From positions 1 through 44,159 of the forward strand of contig NZ_JAHLEM010000051.1 of NCBI RefSeq assembly GCF_018883605.1: a stretch of DNA of 44,159 bases, written 5' to 3'. Source of the stretch: Streptomyces niphimycinicus. GTDB lineage: Bacteria; Actinomycetota; Actinomycetes; Streptomycetales; Streptomycetaceae. Below the pieces are notes generated by a model. The model made no database searches. It saw only the letters and a list, made by a program, of their open reading frames with translations, and had not been told where the DNA came from. A program made the translations under genes and the position numbers. Shown piece after piece: positions 33,524 through 42,812 of the stretch (positions are counted from its first letter, which is position 1; the number at the start of each line of letters is the position of its first letter).

Positions 33524-34522
33524 ATGACCCGCATCGCCGTCAATGGATTCGGCCGCATCGGACGCAACACCCTCCGGGCCCTGCTCGAGCGCGACAGCGA
33601 CCTCGAAGTGGTCGCCGTCAACGACCTCACCGCCCCCGAGTCCCTCGCGCACCTGCTCAAGTACGACAGCGCGCTCGGCCCCCTCGGCCGCTCCGTCGAG
33701 GTCGACGGGACCGACCTCGTGGTCGACGGCCGCCGCATCAAGGTGCTCGCCGAGCGCGAGCCCGCCAACTTGCCGTGGGCCGAACTCGGCGTGGGCCTCG
33801 TCCTCGAATCCACCGGCCGCTTCACCTCGGCGGACGCCGCCCGCGCACATCTGCGTGCCGGTGCCCAACGTGTGCTGGTGAGCGCTCCGTCCGCCGGCGC
33901 CGATGTCACGCTCGCCTACGGCGTGAACACCGATGCCTACGACCCGGCCGAGCATGTGATCATCTCGAACGCCTCGTGCACCACGAACGCCCTGGCCCCC
34001 CTGGCGTCCGTACTGGACGACCTGGCCGGTATCGAGCACGGCTTCATGACCACGGTGCACGCCTACACCCAGGAGCAGAACCTCCAGGACGGCCCCCACC
34101 GCGATCTGCGCCGCGCCCGCGCCGCCGGGGTGAACATCGTGCCCACCACCACCGGGGCCGCCAAGGCTATCGGCCTGGTGCTGCCGAACCTCGACGGCAA
34201 GCTGTCGGGCGACTCGATCCGGGTGCCGGTCCCGGTGGGTTCGATCGTGGAGCTGAACACCGCGGTCTCACGGGAGGTCAGCCGCGACGAGGTGCTCGCG
34301 GCCTACCGCGCCGCCGCCGACGGCAAGCTCAAGGGCATCCTGGAATACTCCGACGAGCCGCTCGTCTCCAGCGACATCACACGCCGCCCGGCATCGTCGA
34401 TCTTCGACGCCGCCCTCACCCGTGTCGAGGGCAAGCACATCAAGGTCGTGGCCTGGTACGACAACGAGTGGGGCTTCTCGAACCGCGTCATCGACACGCT
34501 CGAACTGCTCGCGCGCGACTGA
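33524..34522 (+). CDS. gap: Type I glyceraldehyde-3-phosphate dehydrogenase (332 aa)
   Basis: Classical phosphorylating GAPDH: Rossmann start RIAVNGFGRIGRN, catalytic Cys in SNASCTTNALAP, His in TTVHAYTQEQNLQDGPHRDLRRARAAGVNIVPTTTGAAKA, and closing WYDNEWGFSNRV. AAAGGA lies upstream of the ATG at 33524. It is not accompanied by pgk or tpi, so it is a second, stand-alone copy of the kind actinomycetes keep for special conditions or for self-resistance. The tandem repeats in front suggest dedicated regulation. A hairpin follows at 34542-34571. Confidence 0.95.
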   Translation: MTRIAVNGFGRIGRNTLRALLERDSDLEVVAVNDLTAPESLAHLLKYDSALGPLGRSVEVDGTDLVVDGRRIKVLAEREPANLPWAELGVGLVLESTGRFTSADAARAHLRAGAQRVLVSAPSAGADVTLAYGVNTDAYDPAEHVIISNASCTTNALAPLASVLDDLAGIEHGFMTTVHAYTQEQNLQDGPHRDLRRARAAGVNIVPTTTGAAKAIGLVLPNLDGKLSGDSIRVPVPVGSIVELNTAVSREVSRDEVLAAYRAAADGKLKGILEYSDEPLVSSDITRRPASSIFDAALTRVEGKHIKVVAWYDNEWGFSNRVIDTLELLARD

Positions 34523-35210
34523 ACACGCGGATTGACTGACCGTGAGGGGCCGGCATCGACCGGCTCCTCACCCATGGGGCATGTGCCCGGCACAGGCGGG
34601 CGAAGTCCGCACTGTTCTCGGTGAGAGCGTCCACGAGCCCGTGCAGGCGCGGGTTGTCCGGCTCGTAGCCCGCCGCCTGGCGCGGATTGGCCACGGTGGC
34701 CTGGGCCGCCCGGTCCCAGTCCTGGTAGAAGGTGCGGCCCGCGGGGTCCGCGAAGGCCATGCGGGCCAGGTCGTCCGCCGGACGGAACGGTGAGTAGAGG
34801 GCGTCGGCCAGCGCGTTGGTGGCGAGGATGTCCAGGGTCCGGTTGAGCACCAGGGCAGGCGTGTGGGGGTAGCGGTCCATCAGTTGCCGCAACCCGGGGC
34901 TGACCTGGTCGGGCACGCGGACGGCGGGGTCGTCGGACACCGTGCCGGCCAGCCGGTACGGATGGCCCCGGGTGTCGCCGTCGAGGCACAGCGCACGGCT
35001 GAGCGCGTCGAGCACCTGCGCGGAGGGGTGGCGCTCCCGGCCTTGTTCCAGGCGGGTGTAGTAGTCGGCGTTGATACCGGCGAGCACCGCGACCTCCTCG
35101 CGGCGCAGCCCGGGAACGCGGCGGGTGTCGTGACTCGCCATCCCCACCTCTTCGGGCCGCAGCCCCGACCTGCTGCTTCGCAGGAACTCTCCCAGGCCGT
35201 TGTCACCCAT
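34488..35210 (-). CDS. XRE/MmyB-type regulator, C-terminally truncated (240 aa)
   Basis: N-terminal XRE helix-turn-helix (about residues 5-75, LRSSRSGLRPEEVG... VPGLRREEVAVLAGINADYYTRLEQGRERHPS) followed by the MmyB-like ligand domain (ALVLNRTLDILATNALADALYSPF). Homology stops after ENSADFARL near residue 205; the remaining 35 residues are Arg/Ser-rich and read antisense through the terminator and the last 35 bp of gap. About 40-70 residues of the normal ligand domain are therefore lost. The start at 35210 is an ATG. It may still bind DNA. Confidence 0.72.
   Translation of the reverse strand: MGDNGLGEFLRSSRSGLRPEEVGMASHDTRRVPGLRREEVAVLAGINADYYTRLEQGRERHPSAQVLDALSRALCLDGDTRGHPYRLAGTVSDDPAVRVPDQVSPGLRQLMDRYPHTPALVLNRTLDILATNALADALYSPFRPADDLARMAFADPAGRTFYQDWDRAAQATVANPRQAAGYEPDNPRLHGLVDALTENSADFARLCRAHAPWVRSRSMPAPHGQSIRVFSRARAVRACR
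34542..34571. terminator. 12-bp stem hairpin after gap
   Basis: gtgaggggccgg (34542-34553) pairs with ccggctcctcac (34560-34571) with one G-U type mismatch around a 6-nt loop. It starts 20 bp past the gap stop codon. It lies inside the antisense tail of the truncated XRE-type gene. Confidence 0.75.
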
Positions 35211-35527
35211 GCCGCCAGGGTATTCAGCAGTACGGTGATTGGCTTTGGAAGCCTCAATGAGGCTGAGGGAAGGTCGGGGCGTAAGCATATGAGTTGCCTG
35301 TCGTTTCCACTGGTGTACCCGCCGTGTGCTTGACATGCGCGCGGTCCCCGTCGTCGGTGCCACGGCTTTCGCCGAGGTGACCGGCCCAGCGTCCGGCGGG
35401 GCGGCGATCCCAGGGTGCGCCCGACCCGGAAGGGTTCGGGCGCAGTCCAGATGCTGGCGATGCGTCACAGCCAGTGACGTCGCATGCGGGCTGTGCCCAA
35501 GGATCGGCCCGGATTCGTCCGCGCTCG
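35211..35527. other. 317-bp intergenic region, no gene seen
   Basis: Holds the promoter region of the XRE-type gene. The small dyad gcctca-a-tgaggc at 35251-35263 lies about 45 bp before its start and could be its operator. The remainder, about 35330-35527, gives no recognisable protein in any frame. Confidence 0.45.
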
Positions 35528-35635
35528 TTAGGGCGGGGTTCCGAAGGGGTGCGCCTGCGCCGTCCCCGCGCTGCCCAGGAGCAGCGCGGGGACGGCGGCC
35601 AGCAGGAGCAGCACCCCGGTGCGGAGTGATCGCAC
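35528..35635 (-). pseudogene. Orphan secretion signal, truncated exported protein (35 aa)
   Basis: The frame reads MRSLRTGVLLLLAAVPALLL followed by GSAGTAQA-HPFGTPP and a TAA. That is a complete Sec signal peptide with an AQA cleavage site and only seven mature residues. AHPFGTPP resembles the mature start of a larger Streptomyces secreted family. AGGAGA precedes the GTG start and it begins 15 bp after the PQQ-propeller stop, so it was probably the next gene of that operon before truncation. A 15-bp perfect hairpin (35560-35574 with 35581-35595) lies within it. Confidence 0.6.
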
Positions 35636-35650
35636 GGTGGTGCTTCTCCT

Positions 35651-36655
35651 CTACTTCCGGCGTGCGGCGAGCGCGTGGACCGTGCCGTCGTCCGTGAGGG
35701 CGAAGACCCAGTCACCGCTCAGGGAGAGGGCCGAGGCCACTCCCGCGCCGAGGTTGTACGAGGCGACCTGCGCCCCGCTCGCCCGGTCCAGGACGAGCAG
35801 GCGACCGTCCCAGGTCCCGACGTACACTTGGGACTTCGTCACCAGCGGGTGCATCGTCGGCGAACCGGCACCGGCCGAACAGCCCATGGCGACACGCCAC
35901 TTGTCGTCCTGTGGGCTCTCGCCCGCCAGATAGCCGGACTCGGTCTCCCACACCGGCTTCGACGGATCGGCCGCGCTGGTGTCGTAGGCGCGTACGACGC
36001 CGTCCCGGCCCGCGACATAGGCGGTGTCACCCCATACGGCCGGGCTGGTGAGAGGGGCGGGCCCCGGCTCGCAGGTGCTGTTGCCGCCCAGCTTGGACTC
36101 CCAGGTCACCGCGCCCGTCTTCGGGTGGCGCGCCCACTTGAGGTCGAGCTTCGTGCCCGGCTCGTCGCCGCTCGAGGGCCGCCCGGTCTCCTCGCCGCCC
36201 TGCCGCAGCCAGTCCTTGCCGACCTGGGGCTTGGCGAGCTCGGAGTCGCGCACGATCTCGAAGGTGTTCTTCATGGTGGGGAACTGCTTGCCCCGGGTGT
36301 CGTACGCGACCGACTCGGCGGTGTACGTGCCGGGCCGCAGCTCCGGCAGCGTGCCGCTCGCCCGCGTCCAGGCGCCGCGTGCGTCGGGGCAGGGCTCCGG
36401 CTTGCCGCCGGGCGGGGTGTAGCAGTTCTCGATGCCGGGGCGGGACGCCCCCTTGCCGAAGGGCATCGTGGTCCGCTTCACGACCTCGCCGCGGTCGTCG
36501 CGCACCGTCAGCGTGGCCTTCGCGGGCGTGCGGCCGTCGTCCTCCGCGTACACCTCTACGGGCACCGCGGCCTTGTCGCTGTGCACGCCGCCCTGTGCGG
36601 GGCTGACCAGTGCGGCGTCGTCGTCGATGTCGAACTGCCGGTGGATGCCGGTCAC
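35651..36655 (-). pseudogene. PQQ-like beta-propeller protein, 5' truncated (about 334 aa left)
   Basis: The C-terminal half has PQQ/BamB-type propeller repeats: [60 protein letters not shown] and [19 protein letters not shown]. The N-terminal part ([29 protein letters not shown]) looks like an Ig-like extracytoplasmic domain. No signal peptide is present, and the frame stays open upstream of the GTG at 36655 without another start, so the true 5' end is lost near 36680. In homologues such parts lie in large exported proteins. Function after truncation is doubtful. Confidence 0.6.
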
Positions 36656-36836
36656 ATGACTGATCCGTTGCCGGTTACTTAATGGTAATGAGCTTCTTTA
36701 CGGTACGGCCCTGAAGCGTTCAGCGTTCCGTTCGTGGCTGTTGGGAAACGCGGAGCGCATATAACGCGCTATCAGCGCTTTCATGCCCTCGCCGCAGGAT
36801 GGTGGCCGGCCCCGGGCCCTCCTCGCACCAAGACCC

Positions 36837-36920
36837 TCCAAGTACCCGCGGATCGTCATCTTCATCGATGCACTCCCCAAGGGAGCGACGGGCGAGATCC
36901 TGAAGCCGGAGATCGTCGTC
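36837..36920 (+). pseudogene. Acyl-CoA ligase (AMP-binding) C-terminal fragment
   Basis: The frame reads KYPRIVIFIDALPKGATGEI then LKPEIVV, the extreme C-terminus of acyl-CoA synthetases (normally LPKGATGKILKREIV). The catalytic Lys of TGK is Glu here. Only about 28 codons are recognisable. The same stretch exists intact at 43783-43870 on the other strand, with close DNA similarity over about 80 bp. The rest of 36656-37055 has only an A/T-rich patch near 36670-36720 and a small dyad (agcgc...gcgct, 36754-36770). Confidence 0.8.
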
Positions 36921-37055
36921 AAGCCGTGCGACGGCCACGACGGCCGGTGGCAACCTCCCGAGGGCGGGATAAGATTCGGGTGACACGAATCCGCCCGGTC
37001 CACACGAGCTGCGGCAAGGACCGTACACCGCGGCAGCCCCGCGAGGAGGATCCGG

Positions 37056-38081
37056 ATGCTGGAGGCGCTGGGACTGGGGCCGATGGAGGAGGCCATCTAC
37101 ACGGCACTGATGGCCCAGCCGACGGCCTCCGCGCATGACCTCGCCCGGCAGACCGGAATCGCGTCGGCCGAAATCATCTGCGTCCTGGCGGACATGGAGA
37201 CACGAGGTCTGGTAGCGGCCGCCACCCAGCCCGACCGCGAGGAATCCGGCCCGGCCGGGCAACCGACCCGATCCGCGTTCATCCGCTACCGGCTCACACC
37301 GCCCTCGGTGGCCCTGGCCCCGTTCCTGGTCGAGCGGCGCAATGCGCTGCACCAGGCCGAGAGCGCGTTCTCGATGCTCATCGAGCAGTACCGCAGTACC
37401 GCCGTACACTCCGCGGGCGGTGTGGTGGAGGTCGTCGTGGGCGTGGAGGAGGTCGCCCACCGGTTCCATCAACTCCAGCACGGCGCCCGTCGCGAGCTGC
37501 TCATCTTCCTCGTCGGCGCGCCCGTCGCGGTGCCGCGCGAGGACACCGACATATCGGAGAGTTTCGCGCTGGATCGCGGCGTCGACTTCCGGGTCGTGGC
37601 GGCCAAGGACTACCTCGACGGTCCCGATGTGGCGAGGGATGTGCGGGCGGCCCTCACGGCGGGCATGGAGCTTCGCCTGGTCGACTCGCTGCCGCTGAAG
37701 ATGGTGGTCTCGGACCGGGAGCGCGCCATGGTGCCACTGGACATGGCAGACACCGGTGGCGAGCCGAGCGCGATCGTGGTGCACCGCAGTGGTCTGCTGA
37801 CAGCCCTGGTCCATCTCTTCGAGAAGGAATGGGCCCAGGCCCGGCCGTTGCACACCGCCACGGGTGTGCGCGCGGAGCCGACTGTTGATCAGCAGCCGAC
37901 CGAGGGGGAACTGGAAGTCCTCGCCTTGCTGCTGGCGGGATTCTCCGACCGGCGAGTGGCCTCCCAACTCGGCCTCTCCATACGCACCGTGGAGCGGAGG
38001 ACACGCCGTCTGATGGACCTTGCCAAAGCGGATTCGCGCCTGCAACTCGGGTGGCACGCCGCACGTGCGGGCTGGCTTTGA
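37056..38081 (+). CDS. TrmB/LuxR-type regulator next to the S8 protease gene (341 aa)
   Basis: An N-terminal TrmB-like winged helix (ALGLGPMEEAIYTALMAQPTASAHDLARQTGIASAEIICVLADMETRGLV), a central TrmB/phospholipase-D-like effector-binding region, and a C-terminal LuxR-type helix-turn-helix (EGELEVLALLLAGFSDRRVASQLGLSIRTVERRTRRLMDLA, about 290-330). GAGGAGG precedes the ATG. In Streptomyces this class often neighbours large S8 proteases and is assumed to control them; here the protease starts 291 bp downstream on the same strand. Confidence 0.85.
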   Translation: MLEALGLGPMEEAIYTALMAQPTASAHDLARQTGIASAEIICVLADMETRGLVAAATQPDREESGPAGQPTRSAFIRYRLTPPSVALAPFLVERRNALHQAESAFSMLIEQYRSTAVHSAGGVVEVVVGVEEVAHRFHQLQHGARRELLIFLVGAPVAVPREDTDISESFALDRGVDFRVVAAKDYLDGPDVARDVRAALTAGMELRLVDSLPLKMVVSDRERAMVPLDMADTGGEPSAIVVHRSGLLTALVHLFEKEWAQARPLHTATGVRAEPTVDQQPTEGELEVLALLLAGFSDRRVASQLGLSIRTVERRTRRLMDLAKADSRLQLGWHAARAGWL

Positions 38082-38372
38082 CGCTCTCCTCGCTCCGAGG
38101 CCGAGGTCTGAGGGCCGCGACCGAAGCCGATTGCCCGCAACCTCAGCCTCCCGGCGGGCCATGGCCGATATGCGATCCGGCGACGCCTCCGGGCGTATTC
38201 CCACCGACCGGGCCCGAAGCCCGCACCGAGCCGACGAGCCCCTGATGTGATGGCGTGGCGGAAACCCGTCATGCGGAAAACCCGTCACGCGCGGCATCCC
38301 CACGCAATCCGCATATCTGCCAGGCTGCAGCCCGCAGTATGGCATGTGCACGGCGTCAAGGAGGGGATTTCA
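38082..38372. other. 291-bp leader of the protease gene
   Basis: No separate gene is seen. The protease frame stays open back to 38247, but those codons (Arg/His-rich) lie before the ribosome site and are not expected to be translated. The promoter must lie here; no confident -35/-10 pair. Confidence 0.4.
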
Positions 38373-41300
38373 TTGCGCCTCATCACGCGTATAGCCTCGG
38401 GTGCGGCGACCGCCGCTGTCCTGGCCGTCTCCGCGGTCGCGCCTTCCGGAGCGGCGGGTACGCCGCCTGAATGGGCCTCGGGGAAGAGACCCGTCATCGG
38501 CAGCGGAACCAAGGCAACGGGCGGCAAGCAGGTGACGGTCACGCTCGTCACGGGCGACAAGGTACTGGTGACGACCGATACGTCGGGCCGCAGTTCGGCG
38601 GCTGTGCTGCCCCGCGAGGGCGGTGAGCAGCCGATGGCCCAGACCTATCAGATGGGCAAGGACCTCTACGTCTACCCGGAGGGCGCCTCCCAGGCGATCG
38701 CCCAGGGCAAGGTCGACGAGCAGTTGTTCAACGTCACCGGGCTCATCCGCCAGGGGTACGACGACACACACACCGACACGCTGCCCCTTATCGCCACCTA
38801 CCGGAAGAGTGTGAACGTTGCCGACCGCGCGCCGGCGGCTCCTCGCGGGGCCGAGCGGGGCCTGAGCCTCCCGGCGGTGAACGGCGTCGCGATCAGGGCG
38901 GACAAGGACACCGCCGCCACCTTCTGGCAGGACATCACGAACTCCCGCTCACGTTCTGGTTCCACGGTGACCAAGCTGTGGCTGGACGGCAAGGTGGAGG
39001 CCACGCTGGACCGGTCCACCGCGCAGGTGCACGCGCCGGCTGCCTGGGCGGCCGGCTACGACGGCAAGGGCACCAAGGTCGCCGTGCTGGACACGGGGAT
39101 GGATGCCGAGCACCCCGACCTGGTGGACCGGGCCGCCGCGTCCAAGAACTTCACGGACGCCAAGAGCACCGACGACCGGGTGGGCCACGGCACCCACACC
39201 GCTTCCACGGTCGGAGGGTCCGGAGCGGCCAGTGACGGCCGCAAGAAGGGGGTGGCCCCCGGTACCTCCCTGCTCATCGGCAAGGTCCTCAACGACCAGG
39301 GCCAGGGCCTGGACTCCTGGATCATCGCGGGTATGCAGTGGGCCGTCGACCAGAAGGCCGACGTCGTCTCCATGAGTCTGGGCAACCCCACGATCGGCGA
39401 CTGCACCGACCCGATGGCCCAGGCCACGAAGGAGCTCTCGAAGAACACCCACACCCTGTTCGTCGTCGCCGCCGGCAACTCCGGCTCCAATACCGAGACC
39501 GTCTCCTCGCCCGGCTGCGTGCCCGGCGTGCTGACCGTTGGTGCCGTCGACCGCGACGACACCACCGCGCCGTTCTCCAGCCGCGGTCCCGTGGCCGTCA
39601 CCCACACCCTCAAGCCCGAGATCGCCGCCCCCGGCGTCGATATCTCGGCGGCCAACGCGGGAGGCCGCGGCGTCTACGCCTACCGGACGATGTCCGGCAC
39701 CTCCATGGCCACCCCGCATGTCGCGGGCGCCGCGGCCGTCGTCCGCCAGGCCCACCCGGACTGGACCGCTCAGCGGATCAAGGCCGCCCTGGTCTCCTCG
39801 GCCCGTACCGGCGGCAAGGTCGCCGGCGCCGACCAGACCGGCGGTGGGGTCCTCGATGTGTTCGGCGCGTTGAACCAGAAGGTGCTCTCCGCGCCCGCCG
39901 TTCAGGCCGGCAGCTACAACTGGCCGCAGGATGCCTCGGACCGCACCACCGTGCGGGTGCCCCTCACCAACCCCGGCAGCACCGACCTCACCGTGAACCT
40001 GAAGGTCAGCGGCGTGCACGGGAACGACGGCAGCGATATCCACTCCGGCATCGTCAAGCTGGAGGACGGCAAGGTGAGGGTCCCCGCGGGGGCCACCGTT
40101 CAGGTGCCGCTGCGGATCGATCCCACCGCCCGTCTTAAGGACGCCCAGTACGGTGCGGTCACCGGCCGCATCCTCGCCACCGGCCGCGATGTGCACGTCT
40201 CCGTGCCCGTCACGCTCTACGTCCAGCCGGAGACGGTCACCCTCCGGGTCAAGGTCATCGACCGCGACGGCAAGCCCGCGACCGGCACTTCCTCCCTGGA
40301 TCTCGTCAGCCTCGACATCAACAAGGGCGAGCGCCGCAGCAACTCGGGCGCGAGCGACCAGACCTACCGCGTGCGCCCGGGTGACTATGCCCTCAGCGGC
40401 TTCGTGGCGACGTACGACGCGAAAAACACGGCCGAATCGGTCAGCTACCTCGGGCACCCGCAGCTTCGGCTCACCCGTGACACCACCATCGTCCTCGACG
40501 CGCGCAAGGCCCACCGGCTGAGCCTGCGCACCGACCGCCCCTCGACGGTGAAGCACACCACGTTCAGCTACGCCCGCGAGTGGGACGACACCTGGCAGCT
40601 CAGCGGATCGCTGATAGCCGGGGACACCGTCCAGAAGTTCTACGCGGACGTCGACGGACGTGCCAGGAACGGCACCTTCGAGTTCCGGCCCACCTGGCGC
40701 GCGACCGGCTCCGAGGACGGCTCGTCCTACGTCTACAACCTGTCGTTCCCGACCCGGGGTCCGCTCCACTTTGACCAGGTCTACCAGCCCAAGGACGCCA
40801 AACTGGCCCAGGTCGTCGAGACGTGGAAGGCGATGGGCAAGGAGAGCGACTACATCGACGCGATGTTCATCCGCCCCTCCGGGAGCGGCGGCGGCTACAT
40901 CCCCGTGAGCCCGTCCGGCACGGTCCATGTGCCCGGTAAGCGCACCGCCTACTACACGCCCGGCGACGACGCCTGGTACCACGGCGCGATGACCAGCTTC
41001 CCGTTCGCCGCCTTCATGGCCGACCACGAGCGCACCTACCGGGCCGGGCAACGGAGCGGCGAGGAGTGGTACGGCGGCCCCCTGCGGCCGGCCGCGCCCC
41101 GCGACGCCGACGGCAAGCTGATGCTGGCCGCGGAGCGGCAGGGCGACCTGATCGGCATCCAGACCGGGCTCTGGCTCGACGGTTCCCGCGACCACTGGTC
41201 CAGCGGCGGGTCGTTCGGCGACCTCGGCAACCTGGTGCTGAAGCGCAACGGTGAGCAGATCGCCACCAGCGCCTGGCCGTACGACGCGTTCAAGGTGCCG

Positions 41301-41762
41301 GACGAGGACTCCGCGTACGAGCTCACACAGAACCTGGAGAAGATTCCGTCCTCGGACCGGAACTGGCTGCGCTCCACCGCCGTCACCACCACCTGGGCCT
41401 TCCGCTCCCACCGGGAGCCGGACGTCTACTCGCGCGGCCTGCCGATCCTCTTCCCGGCATACGACATGCCGGTGGACGGCCTGAACACCCTGCCCGCGCA
41501 GAGCGGCATCAAGGTCGGCCTGTCGGCCGAGGGCCATGCGGGGTACACCCCGGGCGCGATCAAGGCGGCTTCGCTGTCCTACTCCTACGACGACGGCACG
41601 ACCTGGACCAAGGCGCCGACCGAGCAGCAGGACGGCAAATGGACGGCCGTCCTCGATCACACCGGCGCCTCCGGCAAGCAGGTCACGTTGAAGACCGCCG
41701 TCACCGACACCAAGGGCAACGCGGTCACCCAGACCATCAAGCGCGCCTACGACGTGCGCTGA
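38373..41762 (+). CDS. Secreted S8 family serine peptidase, large (1129 aa)
   Basis: Subtilisin-like protease. The triad is D240 (VAVLDTGMD), H272 (GHGTHTAS) and S444 (SGTSMATPH), with the oxyanion Asn in AAGNSGS. A signal peptide (MRLITRIASGAATAAVLAVSAVAPSGAAG) and a propeptide of about 180 residues precede the catalytic domain. About 600 residues follow, beta-rich domains of unknown role, no membrane anchor. The start is TTG at 38373, an uncommon codon, chosen because AAGGAGG sits 7 nt upstream and the next residues form the signal peptide; upstream ATGs have no ribosome site. A hairpin follows the stop. Confidence 0.92.
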   Translation: MRLITRIASGAATAAVLAVSAVAPSGAAGTPPEWASGKRPVIGSGTKATGGKQVTVTLVTGDKVLVTTDTSGRSSAAVLPREGGEQPMAQTYQMGKDLYVYPEGASQAIAQGKVDEQLFNVTGLIRQGYDDTHTDTLPLIATYRKSVNVADRAPAAPRGAERGLSLPAVNGVAIRADKDTAATFWQDITNSRSRSGSTVTKLWLDGKVEATLDRSTAQVHAPAAWAAGYDGKGTKVAVLDTGMDAEHPDLVDRAAASKNFTDAKSTDDRVGHGTHTASTVGGSGAASDGRKKGVAPGTSLLIGKVLNDQGQGLDSWIIAGMQWAVDQKADVVSMSLGNPTIGDCTDPMAQATKELSKNTHTLFVVAAGNSGSNTETVSSPGCVPGVLTVGAVDRDDTTAPFSSRGPVAVTHTLKPEIAAPGVDISAANAGGRGVYAYRTMSGTSMATPHVAGAAAVVRQAHPDWTAQRIKAALVSSARTGGKVAGADQTGGGVLDVFGALNQKVLSAPAVQAGSYNWPQDASDRTTVRVPLTNPGSTDLTVNLKVSGVHGNDGSDIHSGIVKLEDGKVRVPAGATVQVPLRIDPTARLKDAQYGAVTGRILATGRDVHVSVPVTLYVQPETVTLRVKVIDRDGKPATGTSSLDLVSLDINKGERRSNSGASDQTYRVRPGDYALSGFVATYDAKNTAESVSYLGHPQLRLTRDTTIVLDARKAHRLSLRTDRPSTVKHTTFSYAREWDDTWQLSGSLIAGDTVQKFYADVDGRARNGTFEFRPTWRATGSEDGSSYVYNLSFPTRGPLHFDQVYQPKDAKLAQVVETWKAMGKESDYIDAMFIRPSGSGGGYIPVSPSGTVHVPGKRTAYYTPGDDAWYHGAMTSFPFAAFMADHERTYRAGQRSGEEWYGGPLRPAAPRDADGKLMLAAERQGDLIGIQTGLWLDGSRDHWSSGGSFGDLGNLVLKRNGEQIATSAWPYDAFKVPDEDSAYELTQNLEKIPSSDRNWLRSTAVTTTWAFRSHREPDVYSRGLPILFPAYDMPVDGLNTLPAQSGIKVGLSAEGHAGYTPGAIKAASLSYSYDDGTTWTKAPTEQQDGKWTAVLDHTGASGKQVTLKTAVTDTKGNAVTQTIKRAYDVR

Positions 41763-41773
41763 ACACACCGTCA

Positions 41774-41811
41774 GGCCGGGCGGACCCGCACCACAGGCGG
41801 CCCGCCCGGCC
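41774..41811. terminator. 10-bp stem hairpin after the protease gene
   Basis: ggccgggcgg (41774-41783) pairs exactly with ccgcccggcc (41802-41811) around an 18-nt loop, beginning 11 bp after the protease stop. It lies between the protease gene and the convergent ABC ATPase pseudogene, so it probably serves both. Confidence 0.7.
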
Positions 41812-41813
41812 GG

Positions 41814-42222
41814 TCAGGGGCGGAGGCGTCCGTCGTGGACTTCGACGGTCTGGTCGACGGCGGTGAGGTGGGCGCGGTCGTGGGTGACCAGGACGGTGGC
41901 GGTGGCATGACCTGGAGCTGTTCGACCGCGGTGAGGGCGGGCAGCAAGTTGGGCTGCTGGAAGACGATGCCGATCTTATGGCGGCGCAGCTCGGTGAGTT
42001 CGCCGCGGGTCATGCCGGTGGTGGTGCCGTCGATGGTGACGGTGCCGGCGTCGGGGGTGATGAGGGTGGCGGCGACGTGCCAGCAGGCTGGACTCGCCGG
42101 AGCCGGAGAGACCGACCACGGCGGTCAGGCTGCCCTGGGGGACGTCCAGGGTGAGGTGGTCGAGGGCGGTCAGCAGGGAGTCGCCGTCGGGGTAGGTGAG
42201 GGTGATGTCGGTCAGACTCAGA
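41814..42222 (-). pseudogene. MacB/LolD-type ABC transporter ATPase, decayed
   Basis: Fragments in order: LSLTDITLTYPDGDSLLTAL, then VVGLSGSGESSLL where the Walker A Lys is Glu, a frameshift near 42085, then ELTELRRHKIGIVFQQPNLL and PALTAVEQLQV (Q-loop), then a jump to ATVLVTHDRAHLTAVDQTVE and VHDGRLRP (H-loop and C-terminus) in another frame. The signature LSGGQ and Walker B are deleted near 41915. Three independent lesions make it clearly dead. Confidence 0.88.
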
Positions 42223-42480
42223 CATCGAGACTGGTCCAGATGACCGGAGTGTGGCTGAAGGAGGCATCGCCCCGCACGGCGGCCATCGTCAGATGCTGCC
42301 CGGCCAGGGTGACGTTGCCGCCGCGCTTCAGGCCGAGATCGTCGGCAGCCGTGGTGGACAGCACCACCGAGTGCTGGCCGATCTTGCCGTTGTCCGGGGC
42401 GAGATGGGAGCCGGGCCGGACACCGAAGACGGAGACCCCGGCGCTGTTGTCACCGGCGGTGGCCTTGGTGGTCGTGATGC
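42218..42480 (-). pseudogene. FtsX-like permease fragment
   Basis: The frame reads SAGVSVFGVRPGSHLAPDNG, then VVLSTTAADDLGLKRGGNVT and VRGDASFSHTPVIWTSLDV before TGA at 42218-42220. This is part of the large extracellular domain of MacB/FtsX-type ABC permeases. Both flanking membrane regions are missing. It lies directly upstream of the decayed ATPase on the same strand, so both come from one transporter. Confidence 0.75.
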
Positions 42481-42635
42481 CCAGCTGGCAACTGCCGCAG
42501 CGCCCGAGGGTGAGGCAGCGGCAGAGGCTGACCACGAGGCCACGCCCGCCGTCACGAGCGACGAGGCCGACGCGGCGGACGCCTGCGGCGCCCGCTCCAC
42601 AGCCACGGCCCCGGTCGCGGCCAGAGCCGCCCGCC

Positions 42636-42812
42636 CCCGACCCCGAAAGCGGCGGCTTCGGGCTGGCGGCCATGCGCGCCCGCGTCCACGCGCTCGACGG
42701 CACCCTGACCGTCGAATCCGCCCCCGGCCATGGCACCACCCTGGCCGCCCATCTGCCCCTCACCTCGCCCACCGAGACCGAGACCGAGACCGAGCCCGAG
42801 GCCCGCCCATGA
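42636..42812 (+). pseudogene. Histidine kinase C-terminal fragment
   Basis: The frame reads PDPESGGFGLAAMRARVHAL, then DGTLTVESAPGHGTTLAAHL and a Thr/Glu-rich tail ending at TGA 42810-42812. This is the G2 box and end of the HATPase domain of a NarL-type sensor kinase; all upstream domains are lost or out of frame. The stop overlaps the response regulator start by ATGA, preserving the original operon join. Confidence 0.82.

Noticed and set aside
35528..35635. Short ORF as a RiPP or bacteriocin precursor
   Set aside because: It reads as an ordinary Sec signal peptide with an AQA cleavage site and almost no mature region, with no maturation genes around.
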